Positions 32,730 through 45,557 are shown, counted from the stretch's first letter. The stretch is DNA of 64,000 nucleotides from Paramyrothecium sp. XJ0827 (GCA_020881915.1 JAJFPB010000003.1:2852001-2916000), one strand, 5' to 3'. Notes: a model not told the origin generated them from the letters alone. Made by a program: numbers and translations.

Positions 32730-32997
32730 TTAACATGTGTCTGTGCATCCAGAATCCCGAAGTATTAACCGACCAGCTCATGACGACGAATGTAGTCTCA
32801 GAATAAGGTAATATGTAGGTCTGGTTAGATAACTTCGGAAACCTTGTGTGGGTTTCGGGAAGCAGAGTCCCTGCAGCTGTTATGCAAAGAGGCAGCCCCC
32901 GTGATACGGAGACCTCGTACCAATGTGTGCGCGGTTTTATTAGATTTTCCTAGAAATGTGGAATTTGATTCCCTGTTGGCAGCCTCATGTTCTTTTC

Positions 32998-33085
32998 AAG
33001 GAAAAAAGAAGGAAAGAAGAAGAAGAAAAGAAGGAAAAAAGAAGAAAAAAAGAAGAAAAAAAGAAAGAAAAAAGATAAAGAAAGT
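32998..33085. repeat. Purine microsatellite
   Basis: An imperfect run of AAGGAAAG, AAGAAG and AAAAAG words. Confidence 0.8.
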
Positions 33086-33790
33086 ATTAAAGCTGAACTC
33101 GGAAGCCCGCTCTACCTCAGGAGTTGTAGGAACTCACCTTCTGGGCGACGGATGGACTGATTATGCGCCACGTCCCATACCAACAATCTTCGGTCTGCTT
33201 CGTGATGAGACTTGCGTTGTTATGGGCCCCCTGCCCGCCAACCCGACTTCTGGCTATTGGGGAAACTAGACTTGGAAGAGCCTTTACAATAGCCGCCTTC
33301 CGATCTCGAGCTCCGTGCTCGGAAACCCTCATTACCCTACGAGTCTAGTGTCTGAGTACTGGGCAGATTGCTTTATAGAGGTCAAGTATTCCCCTCCGCA
33401 AGCGAATGATTGAAAATAACGTCACTGTCGACGACAAGAAGAAACAGAAGGCTAAACGCAAGGAGCAGTGAACGGGAATGAGCTTGAGGAGAGTCAAAAG
33501 AAGTTTTGCAGTCACAGCCTTACGGGTAATTGAGGTGTGCGCTGCATGGCCCTGAAATACTCTCGCGCTCATGGAGTCGCCTCAAGCCTTAACAATAGCT
33601 GCTCAGGGCCATGTAGAGTCTTTTCGTAGGTAGTGCCACAGCACCCCCGGTACGAGAGCCTTGCGACCCCTGTTTCCTTTCCGAATTGCGTTACAGTCAG
33701 TAAAACAGAAATTCAGCTACTCTGATGCGATTTATCGCGAAATCGTTGCCTCCTCTGCTCGACTTGGAAAGAGTTTGATTATTGAGTGTA

Positions 33791-33848
33791 GTGTAGTGTG
33801 GACACCCCCGCTAACTTGAGCCTCATCCACAAGCGCGGATCGGCCGTC
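33791..33848 (+). repeat. 59-bp direct repeat, right copy
   Basis: The partner of 32671-32729 with one single-base gap and a few substitutions. The DNA between the copies holds no recognisable transposase. Confidence 0.7.
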
Positions 33849-34236
33849 CACTCAGGATGGACGTCTTCTCTCGAAATGGAATATGATGGATGGCCCCTTG
33901 CCGGATTCGAAAACGCGACCTATGAGCAGCAAGAGGATAAATTTCCCCTTGAGCGACGTGGAAGAAGGTTAGATTTACTCAGTCCGGAGCACAGTTTCCC
34001 ACGTGCAAGTGTAACAACATTTCAAAACGGTGCAAAGTGTCGAAAAGGCTTGCCTCCGAATCGGGTGAGTGGATGGAAGTCTCCACTGCTAGCGCATGCA
34101 TCGGCCGCTCCCCTGTACGCCAAGACATGCAGCCTGCTGGTCGACGTGACTGACGCCCCCACCTCCTCGACAACATAAAAGGACACGGCAAACGCTGATG
34201 CTGCATCGGCCGATGCATACATGTGTCAGCGTCACG

Positions 34237-35891
34237 ATGGGCGAATCCCTCCAGATTATCGAAAAGGCCTCCGTAGTCTGCGCATCCTGCAAAGCCCGCA
34301 AGCAGCGTTGCGACCGTGTGTTACCCAAATGCTCACGCTGTGTCCGGTATCGCTCGACCGTCTCTCCTGGAATGGGCCGTTTGCTGACCCTTCCAAACAG
34401 CGCTTCCAAAGCGTGCGATTACAAGCCAACCGACGGAGTCAGTTATGGCCCGGCGCTGGGCCAGACCACTGCCGTTTTGGTGCAGGAAACGCCTTGCGGC
34501 TGGGATCTATCGGCTGAGGGGCAATTCCTCCTGCTCAAGTCCATATGCAAGCACGATAACCCGCAGTGCAACGTTTCTAGGCTGTTGTCTGAGATATTGC
34601 ACGCCCACGCAGTGTCAGCCCCTGACTTGATGAAACAGTACACGCTAGAGACCCACGGGTGGCTGCCCGTCCTAGACCTTGCTGGTGAATACGAGGCGGC
34701 CCGCAGCTTCTCTTACGGAACTAGTCGATCCTCTTCCATACTTTTGCTCAGCATTCTGCTGCTTACTCGGCACCACTGTGGCCACACTGTGCATCGAAGA
34801 CAGAGCAGTCTATACACAGTGCTGAAGCAGCTTGTTGGTGCAATTTCGGGTTTGGAAGAGCCATGCGTGGCGCTGGTTCAGTCAGGCGTGCTGCTCACAG
34901 TCTACGAATGCGGCCACGGGCTGCTCAGCCAGGCTTACACGACTCTTGGCACGACCATGGCGCTCGCTAACCTCGTCGAGTCAGCAGCTGATCGAGAGGA
35001 CCGGCCACGACCTCCAGGGCATCTTCCAGCGTTATTTGTCATATTGGATTCGTGAGTGGCAGAGGACCACAGTGTTGCGCAGCGCTAATTAGACCAGACT
35101 GATTTCTCTTTGCAATATCAAAACTCACCCACAACCGCTGTGTGAACCTTGTGGTCGCCTAGCTGAACTAGCTCGCAGAGAAGTAAGTCAAAACGACGCA
35201 GTCGGGTCTCAAGACTTAGGCAAGGAAGCGTTGAGGTTGCACAAGACTACTCGAGTTGCCCTAGCTAGCAGTCGGCTCATGTGCAGTGTGGCTCAGCTGC
35301 AACATCTCACAGATGCCGCCGATGAAATACACACCCTTGAAAAGCACTTTTCGAACTTTTGCGAGACGCTTCTAAGAGAGGATAGCCAATCCCCAAAATC
35401 GTGCGATGCGGTGGACATGGCTTTGAGGTATGATGAGGAAGCACCCTGAATCGATGAGTCATGCACTTACTGTTGCAGTTTTCGTCTGTCTTTGGATGCA
35501 GGTGTCACTTCACATGGCTCGAGCTGTCCAAGTTCTGATTTAGACCTGGCCATGCCTTCATTCTTACGTATGGGTGAGGACATGTGCAGGACAGCTGCCA
35601 AGATGATCGATCCATTCACAGTCCATCAAACCGCGCTGATAGGGATGGCTTCTGTCTTCAGAGTCGCTGTGTCACTTGCTCAAAAGCAGCCAGGTGGGGC
35701 AGTCAAGTACGACTTGCGCGAGTTGCTCCCTGCTCTGCGCCTGTTCCAGCAACGGTGGGCCCTTGGAGGTGACTGATAATACACTCTGCTGCCTGACGCA
35801 CGCTGACGATGTCGTTGTAGGTCTATACCTGCAGTCCATTGAGGCATCATTGGGAGTTCAAACTGCTGCTGAAGCTTCCATATACACTTGA
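34237..35891 (+). CDS. Zn2Cys6 transcription factor, cluster-regulator type
   Basis: The model is join(34237..34346, 34401..35051, 35098..35427, 35479..35768, 35821..35891), 483 residues; all five exons join in frame. The zinc cluster has Cys at residues 15, 18, 25, 32, 35 and 42 and is completed by removing intron 1 (34347-34400), which sits just after the fifth Cys. The later part contains LCEPCGRLAELARREV and KMIDPFTVHQTALIGMASVF, an arrangement seen in regulators of the AflR type; that comparison is from memory of the pattern and not a search. It should bind DNA in the nucleus and may control neighbouring genes. No biosynthetic enzyme is adjacent; the nearest gene encodes a secreted Cys-rich protein. 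In-frame ATG/CTG codons upstream make the start slightly uncertain. Confidence 0.8.
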
Positions 35892-36571
35892 TAGTCCGCA
35901 AAAATATACTGTACCGAGCAGTAGCTACCCACAGAATCTTCCAAAGCCAAGGAAGCCTCTCAAGCACCAAGGTTTGACGAACCACGACACAGGGTGCCGA
36001 TCGAAAAGATGAAGCGAATACAAAAACGATAACGAGGGGAAGTAGGATTTCACGGTTGGCTGTAGTCGTCAATGATGTGCGCTTCCTTTGTTGATTAATC
36101 TTCTTGTCCAGCATGAAATTATCAGCAGCAGTACAGCATAGTTTTATTAGCGGAAGATCGAATAATCTTAGTTCTTCCCAATTTTATCTCATAAAAATCA
36201 AAAATGGAAGATAAGGGCTTTGTGGGATCTTTGTCGTGATCATTGTACCAACCATCTCCGCTTTGAAGTACGCGGACAACAGAGCAACTCGAGATATTCA
36301 GATAGCAGCGAAGTCACTGTTAATGCAGTCCTGCAAACGACGTCAAACAGAGGTTCTAGGCGGTGCATGAAAGAAAGGAATCGGAGCTACTGCTCCATTT
36401 TATTCTGCCGGGCTGAGGGGATCTCAGACGCGGCTAAAAGACTAGAATAATTGGCGTAGACAACTGATGGCGAGCGGCCTCATGTGACCAAGTGAGGGAG
36501 CTTGAAGAGGACACCAGCGCCTCCGCCTCCGAGACCGAAACGAAGTGAGCTAGAAAGCCGTTTCGACTTCC
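35892..36571. other. Intergenic
   Basis: No gene recognised. It contains the 3' ends of two convergent genes. Confidence 0.5.
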
Positions 36572-37150
36572 TTAGCAGTTGTTTGCCCTGTTGGAAAGGC
36601 ACTGCACCGCGCACGTACCCTGGAGTTCGGTGTTGCGCGTCTGGCCCGACTGTCCACGCTCGCGAACACAGCGATCCAGGACCAGCTGCGCCGCGCTCGT
36701 CAGGCTGCCCTGTCGCAGGCCCTGGACGCCTCGGTTCCAGCTGATGCAGCACTGCTCCCCAGCGCCTCGGTTGTGGCAGATGGACCGGGCCGCGAGCGCG
36801 AGGACGAAGCCCGGGTTGTTGCGCGTCTCGCTAATGACGGACTCGCAGTTCCCTCCGGCGGGCACGTTGGCGCCGTCGCAGACGAAGACCCTGTCCCCGC
36901 ACTGCCTGCGCTCCAGGGCTGGGGCTGATTCACCGAGAGAGCCCGTGTCGGCGGCGAAGGCCAGGTCGGCAGCGGAGCCTGGCACGGCGCCGTAGTAGGT
37001 GATTGTGCCGTCGGCCACCTTTTTGGTCGAGATGACATACGTTCCCTCAACCTCGTCGTTCAGCGGCACGGCTTGAGCCGCGAGAGCGCTCAGAACGCTG
37101 AGAAGGATGGCCTTGGTGAAGAGCATGATGAAGTTTGTGCTTTTGGCCAT
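36572..37150 (-). CDS. Secreted cysteine-rich protein with a Kex2-type site
   Basis: A single exon of 192 residues. The N-terminus has a signal peptide (h-region LFTKAILLSVLSALAAQA, cut likely before VPLND); translation from Met-9 would give a shorter, standard signal. A pro-region follows, ending at LERRQ, a likely Kex2 site, so the mature chain would be about 110 residues. That chain carries ten Cys, enough for five disulfides, with an adjacent Cys pair in GEQCCISWNRG. Small secreted Cys-rich proteins of fungi include effectors and antimicrobial proteins; I do not recognise a specific family, though the CC-x-SW pattern recalls small uncharacterised fungal secreted families. It lies between two Zn2Cys6 regulators. 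Confidence 0.75.
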   Translation of the reverse strand: MAKSTNFIMLFTKAILLSVLSALAAQAVPLNDEVEGTYVISTKKVADGTITYYGAVPGSAADLAFAADTGSLGESAPALERRQCGDRVFVCDGANVPAGGNCESVISETRNNPGFVLALAARSICHNRGAGEQCCISWNRGVQGLRQGSLTSAAQLVLDRCVRERGQSGQTRNTELQGTCAVQCLSNRANNC

Positions 37151-38190
37151 GTCAGTGTCTGTTGTAGAGAGCTCTGGACACCACCTACTGAGTAATGTTT
37201 CACGTAGTTACGATTTTGAGTAGAGTGATCTGGGTAGTAGTTGACCGGCTTGATATTGCTGATGTTTGTGATGATTCTGCACAGAAACTACTTCCAACCT
37301 GGGATACATGTCTGTTTTTATATTCATCGAGTTGTCTTGGGAGGAGCCTCTTTCGTGAATACTCTCGTACTCAAGAAGTCCTCCCGTATACCAGTCCCCA
37401 CTCTGCGTCGGCCGATGCAGATACGCGGCCCTCATACATCTTCAACGATAGATCAAGCACCTTCCCCTAGGAGGCAGCTATCTGGCGAATCATGCGCCTT
37501 CACGGAGTCATCCGACCTTGGCATCAGCCTCGTGGGCTCATCAAGTTCAGAAGGCTCGACATTAGAATGACCAAACATTTGCTAATCACTGAGTGTCTAT
37601 CTGCTTACAGGAAGGGACCGGACAAGCCAACAATACTTTCCCGGTTGCCGTACTATTCTGTTGTCTGAGTTTCCCGATTGTCCAATCTTTGCTAGGCTGC
37701 CGTTTTTCAGGTAGGGCGGCTGCGGTGCTGTTTGTCCGGATGCGCAGCTACCAAGAACCAGTTTGGACTAAGAGTTACATCAGTCTCACCCACATTGTGG
37801 CTGGTATTATGCGCAACCCCAAATCCCCATCCATTTAGATTTAGCCTCAGATTGAAGGTGGCGGAGACGGCCAGACCGCCTAGTTATGCATGAAACTGAA
37901 CCCCTGCTACCGTGCTGGCCACACGTGCGGGAAGATTTGCCTCTTTCAGCTTGCTAGGGTTGGACATATTTTGTGGAGGAAAAGAGTCTCCTGCTCGTCT
38001 CACGTCAGCCTGAGGCTCTTGATATACCCCGACCCACTCCCCCCAGATGCATGCACACTCTTGGGCTAACCGCATGTGCACACCATGAGGAGAGCTTTAA
38101 AGATCGAGAACGGGTAGGAATTGAGTGTCGGGTCAAACAAGTGCATCCACATTTCAACGGTCAACCTCGTTCTCGTCGGAATAAAGGGCA
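37151..38190. other. Intergenic between the secreted-protein gene and a Zn2Cys6 gene
   Basis: Divergent promoters of both genes should lie here. No other gene is supported. Confidence 0.45.
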
Positions 38191-40711
38191 ATGGCGGAAA
38201 AGCAGCGTGAAGCCAAGCGCTCATTGTCGCCCGCCGTCGAGCGTCCTTACCGTTCTCACAAGTTTCCCGCGTGCGACTTTTGCCGCCGTCGCAAGTCCCG
38301 ATGCTCCCGGCCAATAGGGGACGGGCCGTGCCAATTATGTCGCCTGCACAGGCTTGAATGCTCGCAGGGACTGGTTGTTTCCCGACGGGAAACGACGGGG
38401 GCTTTTCCAGACACATCCAGAATCCAACTGCCGGCATCCTCTTCAGTTGTCGTACCAGATCTTGACCCTCCTTCCCCTCAAGTATTGAGATCAATCGTGG
38501 CTAACGGGGCACTTGGCCTCACTCATCAAGATTCGCAGCGAGCAGTCTGTTTCGACGAGATAGGCACGTTTGCAACCGAGGCGGTGAATCACAAGACCCA
38601 GGAGTCCAGCTTTAGATCCTCCATCCTTGGCCCTCACGTAGACGACACTTCACGGAGCGGCACGACGGAGAACCAAACAAGTCACGTTATTAGTCCTGCA
38701 CTGGCTCGTGACTTGCAGCTGCTCAGAAACTGCTTGGGCTCTGAAAAGCCTCGGGATGCCGGATCTTGCTCGCCATACGCGCCGCCCAACCCGTACAATG
38801 TGGTTTGGGACGATCCGCGCGACCCCATCGTCTATCTAAGTGTGCCCCGGGGGCGGACTGCTTCACACAAAAGTAGTGGTCTGCCTGGTTTCCGGCAATG
38901 CGAGACGATAGAGCGCATATTGGATCCTCTAGGCCGAGACGTATTCGACTTGTAAGTTGATTCTTGTGCAGCGCAAGTTACGCCATGATGCTAATCTTCT
39001 GCAGGTATTTCAATGAGTTCCACCCCGCCTTCCCATTGCTAGACGAAAAGTCCATCCTGGAGTCGTATTGCCAAGACACGCTCCCATATGTCTTGGTATG
39101 CGAGATCTATGCCGTTTCCCTCGTCACTTGGGGCCTGTCCCCTTTGATTTCAAAAATGGGCAGGCCCCCACCTGATATCGGATATATCTGGAAGCAAACC
39201 GTCAGCGCTTTGAGGGAAGACTTTTGCTCTCCGGGGTTTTCGACAGTTCTCTCGTGCATCCTGGATCTGACTGGGCGCCCCACGACATCCATTTTATACA
39301 ACTCGGTCAACGTGGGAAAATGCGCGGCCTTGTCAAAGAGTCTTGGGTTGAATCGCGACCCCACGGAATGGGGTCTAGAGAAACGACAAAAGGACTTTAG
39401 GATTAGAGCCTGGTGGGGAGTGCTGATTCACGATTGGTGGCATGTCGCCCTGCTTTGTCGAGTCGGCAGGGATGCTAACGGCTTTCAAGGTCAAGTCTTT
39501 CTCATGGAACTGCGCCGCACATTCAGTCCTCACAGTTTGACGTGAAGCTGCCCGATCTAGACTCACTGCTGAGTAGCAATCGCGAGGCGGGACACCCTTC
39601 CGGAGCCTCGAACAGCCGAGTCACCGGGGCAAAGTCTTTCATTGCTCTGTGTCAGTTAACCAAGATTTTGGGGAATCTGCTGCCGTTGGTATATGATAAC
39701 AAACCCGAAGAAGCAGCGGACCCGATGAAAGCTCTGCTCATGCTCGAGGCGTCCCTCGAGGCTTGGGAGAGTGCCTTGCCTAGCTGGCTCAATCCCGCCT
39801 CTCCAGCCTTTCAACCAGACGCTCCTGGGGCATTGAACCTGCAACTCTGCTTCCTGGCTGTCAAGCTAAGCTTGTATAGAGTTTGTTTGCTGGTAAGACT
39901 TTGACTCCTACTTTGCTTTGTCCCATCTCTTACCTCTGCTTACACGACCAAGGAGACGTCCACATGGGACGAACCGCAGAGCATCGAGATTCACAGGCTT
40001 TATCAAAGCCGGTGTCGGAACATAGCGAAATCCATTTCCGAGTTCGTTGTCATGCGGCAAGGCAAGGAGTTGTTGGTGTTCTGGTTGCCATGTAAGGACC
40101 CATGTCTCATCTATTGCTCATCAACGAGTCTCCACACACACTCCGCTCTGTCCTATGCAATCACTAACTAATTGACGCCTCTAGATGCTGCTTATCATTT
40201 TGCTTCGGCCGCCACAATGCTTCTGCGGTGCGCTCTAGAGGCCGAAACCGAAGAAACGAGTCTCGAATGTATCGGGGCCGCGGAAAATATGATTCGGCAC
40301 CTACGCAAACTCAAGGACGACGAATCTTGGGATCTGGCCGACATCTGTTTACAGCAATGTGAGGAATTGGTTCGTCGTATGAGCGATGGCACTTATCTGG
40401 ATTTCCGAAGACGCCAAATCCATGGCTATGGGGGGACAGCCGGCAGGGTTCATCCACAGAGCGACTCGCAGATTCAAAACTTGGGTTCCAAACCTACTTA
40501 TGATATAGACGGTCCGAAACAGTTCCTCACTAACAAGAGTCAATTTGATGTGCTCACCGACGCTATTTTGCCTGAAATCTCTTTTACAGGACTGGATTAC
40601 GGCATGCTGGAAGGTGTCCAAGGCGGCTCTTGGAATGGCAATTGGAACATACCAGTTCCAGACCCGTGGCTGGTCCCAGGACTTGACGAGAGCGGCAATT
40701 TCAACCTCTGA
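38191..40711 (+). CDS. Zn2Cys6 transcription factor with fungal-specific regulatory domain
   Basis: The model is join(38191..38951, 39005..39439, 39490..39892, 39953..40091, 40185..40711), 754 residues. Zinc-cluster Cys are at residues 28, 31, 38, 47, 50 and 57. The middle homology region begins near YFNEFHPAFPLLDEKSI and continues through RAWWGVLIHDWW, then SSLSHGTAPHIQSSQFDVKLP, the classic fungal-specific transcription factor domain. This last junction requires a GC-AG intron at 39440-39489 (GCATGT donor, perfect TGCTAAC branch point, TTTCAAG acceptor); without it the frame breaks in a conserved motif. The protein should be a nuclear activator, perhaps of carbon or nutrient use, but no target is shown by context. 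Confidence 0.85.
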
Positions 40712-41654
40712 CCACATATTTAGGGATTATTTAGATCAAATCTGAAAGGCTTTCAGCTCTGGAATTTTGAGCCAAGATCACTGCAGAAATCAATGCTGGG
40801 GGCACCTACAAAGTCTGCACGGAATCTCTAGTATTCTCTTCAAAAGACTACTCAAGTTGATGCAGAGGTAAGCGCGGACCATTGTATCATGTCGGGGTGA
40901 CTCTAGCGTGAATTTCTCGTTGCTGTACCAAGACATCACGAAGAAGAGAGTGGGACACCACCATTGGCCGTGGAAGTCCAGCAGTCCATGCAGCTTGAGC
41001 AAGCAATCACACCGAATGCGCCCCAGGCGGAAGACTGCTTGACGCCCAATGTGTTGTGTGTGTTGCTTCAGAAGCGCATTCATTGCCTCCGACCTATAGC
41101 CCAACTAGGCAGCACTGAGTCGCATGCAAATTACCTGATTGTTTGCCTTGCTGTCTTCCGCGCCATCGGCCTGACAGCGTGTTCTTCCCTCGGCGCCACC
41201 GAGCAAGGGCGGTTCGCATGCAGGACTTCGTGGCTCACGATCTGCCTAGGTCAACCCCCGCAAATGGCGACTACCATCCCGGCGACCTGGTCACCATCTC
41301 AATTGCTCCCGTCGTGGTACGCACAACATGGTACGTCGAGTTGGACCGACTGTGGAAAGGGCGTCGCAACGACTGCGCGGTCATGACGAGGGCGTTTTCG
41401 TTCGGCAACACGCCAACCCGTCTACCAACTGTCTTGAGACCATGCCCTTGGTCGGCAATTTGCTGGAAGGGTTACCAAGTCTTTGTATGCGAGCGCTTTC
41501 CAAGTGTTGGGCTCAAGGGTGTTGGGCTCAAGGGTGTCAGGTTCACGTGGACGAAGCAGAGGAATGCAAATCCTCATTGACCCCCGTGCACTGGAGAGCA
41601 GAGCAGGTGAAAATGCCATCGTCTAGTTGCTGGAGCGGAACTTCCACCAGGCAT
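40712..41654. other. No gene recognised
   Basis: Short frames on the + strand at 41143-41813 lack domains. A GGGCTCAAGGGTGTT doublet occurs at 41509-41538. Confidence 0.4.
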
Positions 41655-42430
41655 TCACAGCATCACCACAGCCCATCTTTTCTGGATGCCGGGCGATTCT
41701 GCGGCACCAGCCCCTTTCGTGTCGCGTCCCCGTGGTTGAAATCCATTCCAGTCGAGTCGAAATTTTGTTCTGACGCGTTCCACTGGAACATCCGGCGAGT
41801 TCCCAATCGATGATTCTGTCGAGGCACCGACAAGAAGATTTGTAGGGCCGAGATCCCAGTGGAAAAAGGCAAGCGTAAAGACACTCAAACACATCTTGGT
41901 GCAATCCCCCAGGAGCTTTAGAGAGAGGACATCCGCCAGCTTGCTATTTCTTGACGGGATAACGCTCCAGCGGCTGATGGCCGTCCGCACCACCGATAAT
42001 GCCGCCCTTCCGTGTTGACAGTGGCTGAAAACATCTGCCGCCTTGCCAACGTAATGCTGGCGGATGGTCTCGTCCATGTCGGGCCAAGCCTCGTCAAGGA
42101 GCTGGCAGGGGACCTCGAAACGCCAAGAAAGTCCTGCGAACGAGTCTCAAAATGATACAACACGTATAGAAATCCAAGTCCCTTGGGAAATCCCTTGGGT
42201 TGTTGGCCTTTGAGGAACTGCAGAGTGACATGCTCCTGACATCCATCGGGATAGTCCATGTATTGCGCTTTGGTGAAGGCTTCGCCTGCCTGCCACCGGC
42301 TGCCTGATTCTCGACGGCGTGGGCTCCCGGGGTAGAAGGCGAGTCGTCTGCGAGGCGCTCGGAACCGGAAGAGGCTCAGGTGCAGTGGAGAGGGCGAAGT
42401 GGTCTCCAGCATGCCTGGCGGGTCTGGCAT
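41655..42430 (-). pseudogene. APH-type phosphotransferase pseudogene
   Basis: The minus strand carries FFHWDLGPTNLLV, the Brenner-type HxDxxxxN catalytic loop of aminoglycoside-phosphotransferase-like kinases. RIIDWELAG, the metal-binding IDW motif, follows in a different frame, and VPVERVRTKFR, which normally comes next, is back in the first frame. At least two frameshifts are therefore needed. Upstream, MDYPDGCQEHVTLQFLKG and DMDETIRQHYVGKAADVF are also in changing frames. Fungal members of this fold phosphorylate small molecules and are often expanded in accessory DNA. The gene is not functional as it stands. Confidence 0.65.
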
Positions 42431-43816
42431 ATGTTGGGGTGTGGCGACGATATTGAGCGAGAAGGATGGTGTTTGCGATAAGCGAAGAGGTTCCGTTGAC
42501 CTCTTATCGATTCACTTAGATGCTGCTTCGGCAAGTTCGTCGCCGACATGTTGGTTGATGTGGGCGTCCAAGGTGATGGATGCGAAGAATGTTGGGCAGG
42601 ATTTTTAAGAAGGACAGTGGGAATCATGGGATGCGTGTGGTATCCATGGCAATGACCAAGTACTAAGCCGTGCCACGACAAAATATGGCGGAGCTCATTG
42701 CTCCCGCGAGAGATCCATGGCATGCTTTGTTGTCTTTTTTATGGCGCGCAGTGTAAAATACAAAGGGCATGTTCTTGAGGAGACACAGACCACCTCACCA
42801 CTGAAGGCGCCTTGTTTCGATCTTGCCGGCCAACGTCCTCTGTCGCGCTGGGTACAGAGATGAAGGATAAGACGCTAGACACATCGAGCGCTGGTCGCCG
42901 AGCATCCTTGAAAGTCTGTGTTCTGCGTGCGCTTCTTCGTGTGCCCTTCTCCCTGCTATCTTGATCCAGTGGCCAGCTGATTTTCGGGCGCTCCAAACGG
43001 GGGTCATGAAGCCACCCCTTGAAGGTCTTTTGAGGATTCTTCGCCCTGAAATTGGCTGCAATATACGTATCTCCAAGGGGTTTACGTTGAATGTGCAAGT
43101 CATTCTCACCCAAGGTGTACTTTCAAGAATGGGAGACGCACTCCTCTCTCTGGAGATAGGGGGAGACAGGGAGGAGGAGCTGTCTAGGTGCAGCCACAAG
43201 TTGCAGTTAAAGCCCGCAGGTTCACGCAAATGCACAAGTCTTCACGGATACATGCTGGGCCCCTGATCGATCACCTTCGGTCAACAACGCGACATTTGCA
43301 GATAACTATGATGAAGCCGACCTAGTCCGACCCAGGTTCCATCATGAGTACGAAAGGAGACTCGCGGTGCTCGCAATCGCCTGGTCGAGAACCACCATCT
43401 CTCCCTAATAATATAAGTCCCTTTCACCTTCAAGACCGTATAGCTCCCGGCCTCAGCCTCAGCCTCTCGCGGTGTCGTTAGGTTATGACTACGCGCCAGG
43501 GCAGCAATCCTCAAATCCTTCCCTTAGAACCTCTCAAACAAGCCCGGCTGCCGCCGCCCCGCGCCGCTCACCTGTGGCAAGGCCCTCGACCATTTGGTTC
43601 GATGGATGGGTGGAATACAAGCGAGCAGATATGTTGGGTGTTGTTCTGTTCTTCAGTCGTCGAACAATGCCGGTGGTTGTGAGGAAGTAGTTGGGCAAAA
43701 AGATACGCTAATCGGAGTGGCACCATTCAATCAGCTGTGCGCACGCACGAGTTTTCCCTTCTTGAGCGCGGTGCCGTTCGAGAAGCAGAAGGCTTCATAG
43801 GGATACTGGAAGCATG
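42431..43816. other. No gene recognised
   Basis: It may hold the decayed 5' end of the phosphotransferase relic. Nothing else is supported. Confidence 0.4.
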
Positions 43817-45557
43817 TTAGCGCGCTGCCACATGTGCACTGCGACCAAGTCCGTGAGAAGTTTCCCTACCGTTTTGCAATTGCCGAGAAGTTCCAACGCC
43901 AAACAGGTTGGCATTGGAACCTTGACATGCTTCTTGATCCATTGCCATGGGGGGTTCCAGCTGGACATCTCCAAACTTGACCGATAGGCTGCTGCCCGGA
44001 ACTGGACTTGACTCTAGAGTGGTCTTTCTTGGCTTCTTCAAGTGATGACTCTCCAAAAACTCATCGTCAATGGTGAGCTTCCTCTTGCCCCGGTTGGCCC
44101 CATCGGCTGTAGACTTGGCCGCTTTCAACTGTGCCATTTCGGCCTCAATCAGCGAACATTGTGCCAAGACCCATCGCACAAGTCTCTGGTGAAGAGCAGC
44201 ATTCCTCATCGCATCTGAGTAGTTGAATGTCCCCCGAACAAAGTCCACGATGAGACGACTCCGGGTCTTGGCTTGCTCTAGGTGGCGTTGTGCCGCGTGT
44301 ATTTTCGCTGTAGCAGCACGCATCATCGATATCCGCCGTGCTCTAGGAATTTGCAAACGCTTGGGATCTAGCTGAGTCAATGTGTAGGTTGCTTTCCTTT
44401 CTGTCTCTGCTCTCTGTACAGCTTCCATAGCACGGTCTTCTTCTAACTGACATTCGATCGATGATGCGTCGGTCCGCACGTATTCCTTTGTTTCGTGGGG
44501 TCTCAGTATGTTCATATCCGCGAGCTCCTGCCAGGCCTTGTCGTGACCTGGTTTTGACCGTTCAATGTTGCGCCTGTACTTGTCAAGCCACCAGCACTCG
44601 TAGTTGAGGTATTCGATCCATGTCGTCAACTGATCCTGTTTGGTAGGGTCTTCGTCAAGCTCAAATGGTCGCTTGAAGCCGTGGCGTGCCAGTCTGCGCT
44701 TCACTGCCTCTGTGTAGTCGTGGAACCCGTCGCAACCGTGCTCTCTGTAGAGGTATCGCTGCCGACTGCGTAGTGATTGTTCGACGTCCCATCCCCGCTG
44801 AAAATAAGATGGATCGGCCTCTACCTCGGCTAAACGTTTCACAGCCCATTCCTTCCAACGAGATTGACCTATCATGGACTTTTGCTGCTCGACGTATGCT
44901 GGGAAGCCCCCATCGTCATCCTCGCGGCCTCGATTGTCGTTTTGCCACTTGCGGAAATCCTGCCACCTTTCGAACTGCCTAACAAATAGTCCTTCGGGGC
45001 GTATCTGTGTAAGGGACTCCTGCCAAGGGCGCAGTATCTCGCTGTAGGAGTGTGGATTCTGGAGTACGTCCGGGATGAGGTCGATAGAATATAGTGGGCG
45101 GCCGCCGGCTTCGATGAGTTCGTGGTAATCTTCAGCCTCGGCGGCCACTGGGTCATATGGTGGTGTCGGGGGAATTATGCTGGTGGCTTGTGGTTCGTGT
45201 CGGAATGAAGAAGCGTTGGTAGGCGATAATTGACGGAGGCGGGCATCCAGGTCGTTCAGATCGAGGGGACAAGAACAAACCGTGGGACTTTGAGCTAGCT
45301 CACGTTGTTGCGCCCTACGTCGCCGTCAGCGGAAGATGCAAACTGTGTGTGCGAAGAACGTCGGAGGAAACGCACTTGAGTCTCTCGGCGAGACGGTTGC
45401 GTTCAACAGTAGATAGCGTGTCCCACCCATAAACAGGGAGCTCGTAAGAGCCATCGGGACGGCGATGCTTGTTCATGAGTGAGCGGAGCTCAGCATCGCC
45501 CATGGCAGCAACATCTCCGACGGATACGGTCGCTGCCTGCTCTTCCGTGGAATCCAT
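43817..45557 (-). CDS. Uncharacterised coiled-coil protein
   Basis: The model is complement(join(43817..45314, 45376..45557)), 559 residues. The 61-bp intron (GTGCGT...GACGTAG) joins RLAERLK to AQQRELAQSP in frame, extending the long exon well upstream of its first internal start codon. The protein is rich in Arg, Glu and Trp, with KRRLARHGFKRPFEL, TTWIEYLNYECWWLDKYRRN and RRISMMRAATAKIHAAQRHL helices, then a nuclear-type KKPRKTT stretch. I recognise it as the kind of lineage-specific protein found in many copies in Hypocreales, without a known function. The C-terminus is uncertain: GTAGGG near 43870, with a CGCTAAC branch and TTCCAG acceptor, could add a short last exon. Confidence 0.7.
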
